The position numbers and the translations under genes were made by a program. A DNA stretch of 6,738 nucleotides. Source: Chlorobium sp. (GTDB lineage Bacteria; Bacteroidota; Chlorobiia; Chlorobiales; Chlorobiaceae). The DNA lies in NCBI GenBank assembly GCA_028278005.1, contig JANQFD010000149.1, positions 1-6,738 on the forward strand. The letters run 5' to 3'. Numbering within the stretch: position 1 is the first letter of the stretch; every line of letters starts with the position of its first letter. Of this stretch, positions 1 through 4,699 are shown piece by piece. The notes beneath the pieces are model-generated. The model saw only the letters and a list, made by a program, of their open reading frames with translations, was not told the origin of the DNA and searched no databases.

Positions 1-1215
1 ATCCCGCCGGAGCCGGGAGGAAAATGCGGAAAATGCCAGTTCGATTCTTCCGAAGATGACGAAGGCAAAAAAAGCGGCTTCAGGGAGTGCTGGGGAGATG
101 CTTTCGGATGGCAGGATGAGGATTTCAATCAGCCCCTTGTGCTCGATCTCTGGGACTTCAGAAAGAAAGACGCAGCAATCAGGGCAGGAAAACTGAAGGT
201 TGCCGATCTCGATGAGGACGACCTCGGCATGAAAGATGATAGTAAACCGGGGCTCTCCAGAACAGACCGACAACTCATGCAGGTTACAAAGGTGAAATCT
301 TCGGACAGTACGCCTTTCATAGACCGGGAGCATCTCGCGAGGGAAATGGCCGCCTGGAAGTTTCCTCTGCACTTCATTGATTTCGAGACAGCCATGGTGC
401 CGATTCCTTTTACTGCCGGGCACCGTCCCTATGAGATGATCGCCTTCCAGTACTCGCATCATGTGGTGGAAGAAAACGGCGGTGTTCGTCATGCCGGTCA
501 GTTCCTGCTTGCAGAGCCTGGCGTGTTTCCGAACTACCGGTTTCTCCGTTCGCTCAAGGTTGAACTGGAAAAGGATCAAGGTACGGTTTTCCGTTACAGC
601 CATTACGAAAACACTATCCTGAATATTATTTACCGTCAGCTCATGGCGGATGAACAGCCCCCCGAGGACAAGAGAGAACTCTGCAGTTTCATAAAAACGA
701 TTTCCCATTGCTCATCCCGACCGGAGTGCTCATGGCAGGGATCAAGAGATATGGTTGATCTGCTCGATATGGTAAAGCGCTACTACTATCATCCCCTGAC
801 AAAGGGATCGAACTCGATCAAGTACGTTCTGCCGGCTGTGCTGGAGAGTTCGGCTTTTTTACAGCGGAAATACGCGGGAGAGGTTTACGGTGCCGAGGGA
901 GAAATTTTCAGCTGGAACTTCAAAGACAAAAGGTGGATTGAAAAGGAAAACGATAGAGTTAAAGATCCTTATCTGCTTCTGCCGAAGATGTTTACCGACA
1001 TTGATCCCGGGGAGATGGAGCATTTGATGAGCGGAGAGGAGGAAAATGCAATTCGTCACGGAGGAGCGGCAATGACTGCTTATGCAAGACTGCAGTACGA
1101 GGAGATGCAGGATTTCGAAAGAGAGGCTATTGTTAAAGCCTTGCTTCAGTATTGCGAACTCGATACCCTCGCAATGGTGATGCTCTATGAAGCATGGAGA
1201 GAGGAGGTTTCATGA
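1..1215 (+). CDS. DUF2779 protein: Cas4-like cysteine cluster plus RNase H-like DEDD exonuclease domain (5' partial)
   Basis: The reading frame is open from base 1 and ends at TGA 1213-1215, so 404 C-terminal residues are visible and the N-terminus lies off the left edge. The GTG at 139 is internal, not a start. Visible residues 9, 12 and 30 are cysteines in a CxxC...GFxECW arrangement. This resembles the C-terminal Fe-S cysteines of Cas4/AddB-type PD-(D/E)XK nucleases, whose catalytic part would lie upstream. A second domain starts with FIDFET (bases 376-393), a DxE motif typical of RNase H-fold 3'-5' exonucleases. It continues with YSHYEN near 595, an aspartate-containing segment DLLDMV near 750 followed by the GSNSIKYVLP block near 808, and ends with YCELDT, whose Asp is at 1162-1164. 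This order of acidic motifs fits a DEDD active site, as in YprB-like proteins. A role in DNA or RNA processing is inferred; the family has no established function that I know of. The gene overlaps ald by ATGA. Confidence 0.85.
   Translation: MPPEPGGKCGKCQFDSSEDDEGKKSGFRECWGDAFGWQDEDFNQPLVLDLWDFRKKDAAIRAGKLKVADLDEDDLGMKDDSKPGLSRTDRQLMQVTKVKSSDSTPFIDREHLAREMAAWKFPLHFIDFETAMVPIPFTAGHRPYEMIAFQYSHHVVEENGGVRHAGQFLLAEPGVFPNYRFLRSLKVELEKDQGTVFRYSHYENTILNIIYRQLMADEQPPEDKRELCSFIKTISHCSSRPECSWQGSRDMVDLLDMVKRYYYHPLTKGSNSIKYVLPAVLESSAFLQRKYAGEVYGAEGEIFSWNFKDKRWIEKENDRVKDPYLLLPKMFTDIDPGEMEHLMSGEEENAIRHGGAAMTAYARLQYEEMQDFEREAIVKALLQYCELDTLAMVMLYEAWREEVS
1202..1207 (+). promoter_or_regulatory. Shine-Dalgarno site that fixes the ald start
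   Basis: AGGAGG lies 4 bases before the ATG at 1212, inside the last codons of the upstream nuclease gene. An earlier in-frame ATG at 1194 would add six residues (MERGGF), but it would place this ribosome binding site inside the coding sequence. It would also displace the conserved MIIGIPKE start of alanine dehydrogenases. Confidence 0.8.
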
Positions 1216-2294
1216 TCATCGGTATACCGAAAGAGGTCAAAGTAAGGGAAAACCGGGTTGCGTGCACCCCGGCAGGTGTCCGGTATCTCTCTGACGCAGG
1301 TCACAGGGTTCTCGTTCAAAGCGGTGCGGGAGAGGGGAGCGGATTCAGTGATCAGGCATTTGCATCCGCAGGTGCAGAGGTGCGGCCGGGCGCCGGGGAG
1401 GTCTGGCAGGCCGATATGGTTGTCAAGGTAAAAGAACCGGTGGAGACCGAATACGGGTACCTGCGGCGCGGTCTGATATTGTTTACTTTTCTGCATCTTG
1501 CCGCCGATCCGAAACTGGCGATGCACCTTGTCGAGAAAGGAGTGAGCGCGATTGCCTATGAAACAGTTGAAGAAAACGGACGATTACCTCTTCTGGCTCC
1601 CATGAGCGAGATAGCGGGTAAAATGAGCATTATAGCGGGAGGGTTTTATCTCGCGAACCATTTCGGCGGTAACGGCACCCTGTTGTGCGGAATTCCGGGA
1701 GTACTGCCCGGCAAGGTCACCATTCTTGGCGGAGGCAGCGCAGGAATGAATGCGGCAATTGTTGCAAAAGGGACCGGCGCCAGGGTAACGATACTGGAGC
1801 TCGACCAGGAGAAAATGCGTTATCTCAATTCAGTTCTCGGATCGCATGTGCAAACATTGTTTTCAACGAAACAGCACATCATGGAGGAACTTCGGGCAAC
1901 AGACCTTCTTGTCGGCGCGGTACTTGTTCCGGGTGCAGCCGCGCCCAAGCTGCTCGACCGTGAAATGCTGCGCGGTATGAAACCCGGTGCTGTCTTCGTG
2001 GATATTTCGGTCGATCAGGGAGGGTGCTCGGTGACCTCGAGGCCTACTTCGCACGAGGACCCCGTCTACAAGGAGGAAGGGGTTCTGCATTACTGCGTTA
2101 CAAACATGCCCGGAGCATATGCAAGAACATCCACCGAAGCGCTGACAGGAAATACCCTGCCTTATCTGAAGGCTATTGCGGATATGGGTATCGATAACGC
2201 TCTGCAATCGATGCCGGGTCTTATGAAGGGATTGAATACACACGAAGGTGCTGTGACTCACAAGGCTGTTGCCCGTTCACTGGGTATGGAATAA
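1212..2294 (+). CDS. ald: alanine dehydrogenase
   Basis: This is a complete 360-residue enzyme, the usual family length. It catalyses the reversible NAD-dependent oxidative deamination of L-alanine to pyruvate and ammonium in the cytoplasm, linking carbon and nitrogen metabolism. The N-terminus MIIGIPKE with Arg15 (pyruvate binding in known enzymes), KVKEP with Lys74, and FTFLH with His95 match the substrate and catalytic residues of the Mycobacterium enzyme (Arg15, Lys75, His96). The Rossmann nucleotide-binding loop is GGGSAG at 172-177. An acidic residue at the end of its second strand (Glu195) favours NAD over NADP. DQGG at 267-270 carries the catalytic Asp (Asp270 equivalent), and the NMPG..ARTST block follows. 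The start is the ATG at 1212, which overlaps the upstream stop as ATGA and has a strong ribosome binding site. No separate promoter is visible, so it probably depends on upstream transcription. No key residue is missing. Confidence 0.97.
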   Translation: MIIGIPKEVKVRENRVACTPAGVRYLSDAGHRVLVQSGAGEGSGFSDQAFASAGAEVRPGAGEVWQADMVVKVKEPVETEYGYLRRGLILFTFLHLAADPKLAMHLVEKGVSAIAYETVEENGRLPLLAPMSEIAGKMSIIAGGFYLANHFGGNGTLLCGIPGVLPGKVTILGGGSAGMNAAIVAKGTGARVTILELDQEKMRYLNSVLGSHVQTLFSTKQHIMEELRATDLLVGAVLVPGAAAPKLLDREMLRGMKPGAVFVDISVDQGGCSVTSRPTSHEDPVYKEEGVLHYCVTNMPGAYARTSTEALTGNTLPYLKAIADMGIDNALQSMPGLMKGLNTHEGAVTHKAVARSLGME

Positions 2295-2336
2295 GGAGGC
2301 GGCGTTTACGGAGCAAAAGGACAGCGCGACGATTTT
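2295..2336. other. convergent junction without a clear terminator
   Basis: These 42 bases separate the ald stop from the stop of the minus-strand membrane protein gene. There is a T-run at 2333-2337 but no stable GC-rich hairpin before it on either strand. A GGAGG sequence directly follows the ald stop codon, but no credible plus-strand gene starts after it. Confidence 0.5.
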
Positions 2337-2609
2337 TCAGCGGTACCGTTTCTTGAGCATGTTCCCGATGCCCGAATAAACCAGCGACAGGAACAAAAAA
2401 GCAAAGCCTGCAAAAAGTGTTATAACCGAACCTGTGATGGCGGCAACCATACCGGTCAAGAAATACATGGTTACAATCATCGTGAGGGAAAAAAGGGCGG
2501 TAACGACAAGTACCGAAAAGCGAATTTTCTGGAAGAATGCCGGAATTATCGCTGCAATGAGTGCGCATGAGACCAGCCCCCACCATGTCAGATCCGAGAA
2601 GAATTCCAT
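2337..2609 (-). CDS. small three-helix membrane protein of unknown function
   Basis: I do not recognise a family. The 90-residue product is strongly hydrophobic with three likely membrane segments at about residues 10-26, 31-51 and 56-78. Basic residues fall in the first loop (QKIR, 27-30) and at the C-terminus (KKRYR), which by the positive-inside rule predicts the N-terminus outside and the C-terminus in the cytoplasm. This regular topology is the main reason to believe the gene is real. The frame can be extended upstream to a TTG at 2633, adding eight residues (MTFDLTCN). Those codons lie in a degenerate 7-base repeat tract, so the ATG at 2609 is preferred. Neither start has a convincing Shine-Dalgarno site. 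The gene is co-directional with the PPC gene upstream (164-base gap) and converges on ald. The plus-strand frame over the same bases looks like a shadow. Confidence 0.72.
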   Translation of the reverse strand: MEFFSDLTWWGLVSCALIAAIIPAFFQKIRFSVLVVTALFSLTMIVTMYFLTGMVAAITGSVITLFAGFAFLFLSLVYSGIGNMLKKRYR

Positions 2610-2616
2610 GTTACAT

Positions 2617-2663
2617 GTCAAGTCAAATGTCAAAAGGCAAAGATAAAAAATGAAAAATAAATG
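2617..2663. repeat. degenerate 7-base tandem repeat tract (GTCAAAA-type)
   Basis: On the plus strand the bases divide into consecutive heptamers after a partial unit GTCAA: GTCAAAT, GTCAAAA, GGCAAAG, ATAAAAA, ATGAAAA and ATAAATG, from 2622 to 2663. The first three full units are closely related, and the later ones decay into A-rich units that keep the phase. On the minus strand it reads as T-rich units ending in TTTTGAC and ATTTGAC. It lies just upstream of the small membrane protein gene. Confidence 0.6.
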
Positions 2664-2671
2664 CAGTTTTC

Positions 2672-2701
2672 CAAGAATTCATGTATCACTGGCAATTCTT
2701 G
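2672..2701. repeat. 8-bp perfect inverted repeat with 14-base spacer
   Basis: CAAGAATT at 2672-2679 is repeated as its reverse complement AATTCTTG at 2694-2701. The arms are AT-rich, so an RNA hairpin would be weak. Read on the minus strand it is followed, after about eight bases, by T-rich sequence, so a poor terminator for the PPC gene transcript is possible but not convincing. GAATTC occurs at both 2675-2680 and 2701-2706. Confidence 0.5.
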
Positions 2702-2740
2702 AATTCCCGCCTTCCAACTCTTGATCCGGCATTCATCCGT

Positions 2741-2768
2741 TTCTCACTGTGTACTCATCACTTGTCAC
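2741..2768. repeat. four degenerate 7-base tandem units (TNNTCAC-type)
   Basis: Four consecutive heptamers on the plus strand read TTCTCAC, TGTGTAC, TCATCAC and TTGTCAC. Three end in TCAC and the other in TAC. On the minus strand they read as GTGACAA, GTGATGA, GTACACA and GTGAGAA, beginning five bases after the stop codon of the PPC gene. The units are degenerate, so the call rests on the kept 7-base phase. Confidence 0.55.
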
Positions 2769-2773
2769 TGTTT

Positions 2774-3217
2774 TCATGGCACCAGCAGTTTGAACCCTGT
2801 TTCCGAATCGGGTTTGCGAACAGCCGATGCTGTGATGATTTCAAACATGACGACTTCCATCACGTGCCATACTTTCACACCTCTCCGGATACAGCCGGTA
2901 ACCGTGTTTTCTTCACGTCCGCATGCCATATGCAGATGGAGTGCCGGATTTCCTTCTTCGTCCGGAAAGATCGTGCCGGTACCGGTAACTTCATGAACAT
3001 CGTACAGTTCATGTTCCATCGGCATGACCGGAACACCCCGGCTCTGCTGTGGTCCGACAATCAACTTGCTCCCTTTGTCAGCTCCTCCGAGAATGATCAG
3101 GGAAGCGGCCTTGATACCCTGCTCGCCGGCGAAGTTTTCGAGCGTTTCATGAACGACCTCTTCATCCTCCAGGCGGATAATAAAGGTTCTGCCCTGTTTT
3201 GCCTCTGAAAACAACAT
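2774..3217 (-). CDS. PPC/DUF296 single-domain protein
   Basis: From the chosen start the product has 147 residues, the size of one PPC (plants and prokaryotes conserved) domain with almost nothing added. Family features are the opening SEAKQGRTFIIRLEDEE (4-20), the LGGADKGSKLIVGP block (43-56), HEVTGTGTIFPDEEGNP (75-91), HLHMACG (94-100) with two alternating histidines, TVTGCI (105-110) and the C-terminal ETGFKLL. Bacterial members form compact trimers, and the paired histidines may bind metal. In plants the domain is part of AT-hook DNA-binding proteins, but no AT-hook is present here, so DNA binding should not be assumed. The ATG at 3217 fits the family N-terminus. An ATG at 3241 and a GTG at 3271 are in frame and would add 8 or 18 residues (the longest begins MVQNLYLSTG); no start has a well-spaced ribosome binding site. 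The pump genes lie upstream on the same strand. Confidence 0.9.
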   Translation of the reverse strand: MLFSEAKQGRTFIIRLEDEEVVHETLENFAGEQGIKAASLIILGGADKGSKLIVGPQQSRGVPVMPMEHELYDVHEVTGTGTIFPDEEGNPALHLHMACGREENTVTGCIRRGVKVWHVMEVVMFEIITASAVRKPDSETGFKLLVP

Positions 3218-3270
3218 GGTGCAAGCAGTTTGTGTTTGCATTCCTGTGGAAAGATAAAGATTTTGCACCA
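3217..3270 (-). promoter_or_regulatory. inverted repeats in the leader of the PPC gene
   Basis: TGGTGCAA (minus strand 3270-3263) is repeated as its perfect reverse complement TTGCACCA (3224-3217), with 38 bases between. The 3' arm ends on the A of the preferred ATG. A second possible stem pairs TGTGG (3272-3268) with CCACA (3249-3245). The two stems share bases 3270-3268 and so exclude each other. If translation instead starts at 3271 or 3241, all or part of this is coding. A regulatory role is inferred only. Confidence 0.35.
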
Positions 3271-3334
3271 CAATTGCGCAGCAAGAAAGCTGTAACCTCT
3301 ATTGAGCGTTTCAAAGTGTGCAGAGCTTGCCCGA

Positions 3335-4699
3335 TCAATCGCCTGATTCAGCTGTCAGCCCGCTTTCCGAGCGGAGTTTCTCAAGAGCGAGCAGGTACTG
3401 GGTTCTGCTGCTTGCAGCAAGGCCCTCGGCGCGAACAAGATCCGTTTGAGCCTCGTTGAGTCTGGTCAGGGTAGCAGAGCCGGTTCTGTAAAGCAGTTCA
3501 ATGTCATGCCGGACCTGCTGTGTCATTTTACGCGCTTTTTCCTGACGCTGCAACTGTTTTCCGGCAGCCGCGGCGTTAGCAATAGCCTGACGAATACCTG
3601 ACTGGATGGAAAGAATTGTAAGGCGTTTTTCTTCTTCCAGGGCGAACATTTCCGCCTTTTTGCCCTGAAACTCGGCGCTTCTTCTTCCACCTGTGAATAT
3701 GTCCCAACTTGCCGTGATCCCGGCATAGCGGTCGCGTTCTACCTGAAGGGGATCGGCACCTTCCTGCCTGGTATAGTTCAGGCCGGCACTCAGACCGATT
3801 GAAGGCAGCCAGGAGCCCTTTACCGCATTTTTCCGCTGTTCGGCGGCGGCGATCCCGGCGTCAATCGCCAGAAGGTCCGGCCGGTTTTTCAAGGCAACGG
3901 CGATCAACTGTGCGTATGAGGGGATAGTGTCGGTAATTTCTCCATAGTCCGGACTGCGTGACAGCTCTGCTGTGAGTTCGCTACCAGAGCAACCCATCAG
4001 TTCGGCAAGGACGGTACACGCTATGGTGAAGTTGCGGCGGGCTTCAATGGAGTCGCTTTCCGCCTGAACAGCCCTGATGGAAAAATTGAGCATTTCCGAC
4101 CGGGAGGATGTCCCTACTTCACGCCGTATCGTCGCATTTTTTTCAAGTGCCCGGTTGAATTCCGCATTTTTTTTCGCAATCCGTATGTTCTCTCTGGCCA
4201 GTTGTGCCTGATAGTAAGCTGTCGCAACCGATTCCATCAAGAGGCGCTGTGTATTGGCATGTGTTTGTTTTGCCTGTTCAACGCCGTAGTTTGCTGCAAG
4301 CGTTTCAGCCTTTCGGGCAAAACCGTTGAAAAGCAGCCAGTTCAGTGTGACGTTACCGGTTGTCTCAGTTATGTCTTCCTTGGCACGTATGTCCGGCTGC
4401 CAGTCAGGTTGTATGTCGACATGACGGTGGAAATAGCCGCCGCCTGCGGAAATCGTCGGGAACCACGAAGCATATGCCTGGCCGAGAATGGCCCTTGCCG
4501 AGCGGATTCTTGCAAGTGCCTGCTGAATTCCGGGGTTGTTTTCAAGAGCAGTTTGTTTTGCCTTTTCGATTGTCAGGTGGTCTTCCGGAGAGGCATCCGC
4601 CGGTTCCGAGGCGTTCAGGTTTTGCAGGGGCAATAAAAGGAGCAATAACAGAAGCACAATGCCCCTTGTCGGGTTATGGGTGTCATACATAGTTGTCAT
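3335..4699 (-). CDS. TolC-family outer-membrane efflux protein
   Basis: This complete 454-residue protein is a normal length for the OEP/TolC family, which forms trimeric channels from the outer membrane across the periplasm for RND pumps. A signal peptide is visible: Arg12, then a hydrophobic core with eight leucines in a row (16-23) and likely cleavage after NASEPADA-type sequence near 30-37. No lipobox cysteine is present, so it is not an OprM-type lipoprotein. The two internal OEP repeats are clear. The first spans about 42-240 and the second about 262-445, with matching strand motifs WLLFNGFARK (121) and WDIFTGGRRS (332). The matching helix motifs are GTSSRSEMLNFSIRAVQAE (196) and GSATLTRLNEAQTDLVRAE (407). 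The start at 4699 overlaps the end of the permease gene by 17 bases, and a second in-frame ATG at 4690 would overlap by 8. Neither has a clear ribosome binding site, so translation is probably coupled to the permease. Confidence 0.95.
   Translation of the reverse strand: MTTMYDTHNPTRGIVLLLLLLLLPLQNLNASEPADASPEDHLTIEKAKQTALENNPGIQQALARIRSARAILGQAYASWFPTISAGGGYFHRHVDIQPDWQPDIRAKEDITETTGNVTLNWLLFNGFARKAETLAANYGVEQAKQTHANTQRLLMESVATAYYQAQLARENIRIAKKNAEFNRALEKNATIRREVGTSSRSEMLNFSIRAVQAESDSIEARRNFTIACTVLAELMGCSGSELTAELSRSPDYGEITDTIPSYAQLIAVALKNRPDLLAIDAGIAAAEQRKNAVKGSWLPSIGLSAGLNYTRQEGADPLQVERDRYAGITASWDIFTGGRRSAEFQGKKAEMFALEEEKRLTILSIQSGIRQAIANAAAAGKQLQRQEKARKMTQQVRHDIELLYRTGSATLTRLNEAQTDLVRAEGLAASSRTQYLLALEKLRSESGLTAESGD

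Noticed and set aside
1194..1211. Earlier ATG giving alanine dehydrogenase six more residues
   Set aside because: The ribosome binding site at 1202-1207 would fall inside the coding region, and family members begin at MIIGIPKE.
2295..2299. GGAGG right after the ald stop as the ribosome binding site of a further plus-strand gene
   Set aside because: No ATG/GTG/TTG at proper spacing opens a protein-like frame; the nearby frames are short or are shadows of the minus-strand membrane protein.
2681..3208. Plus-strand open frame of 175 codons opposite the PPC gene
   Set aside because: The minus strand encodes a clear PPC domain over the same bases, and the plus frame starts in the repeat-bearing gap and has low-complexity His/Phe/Cys content.
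3281..3330. Possible terminator hairpin (GCAAG...CTTGC) after the TolC-family gene
   Set aside because: Only five bases pair before mismatches, the loop is long, and no T-run follows on the minus strand.
4202..4636. Plus-strand open frame of 144 codons opposite the TolC-family gene
   Set aside because: It lies wholly antisense to a well-supported gene, is rich in Cys/Arg without domain character, and has no ribosome binding site or partner. It is a shadow frame.
4625..4652. Repetitive stretch encoding eight leucines as an expandable coding repeat
   Set aside because: The codons vary and the run is the normal hydrophobic core of a signal peptide.
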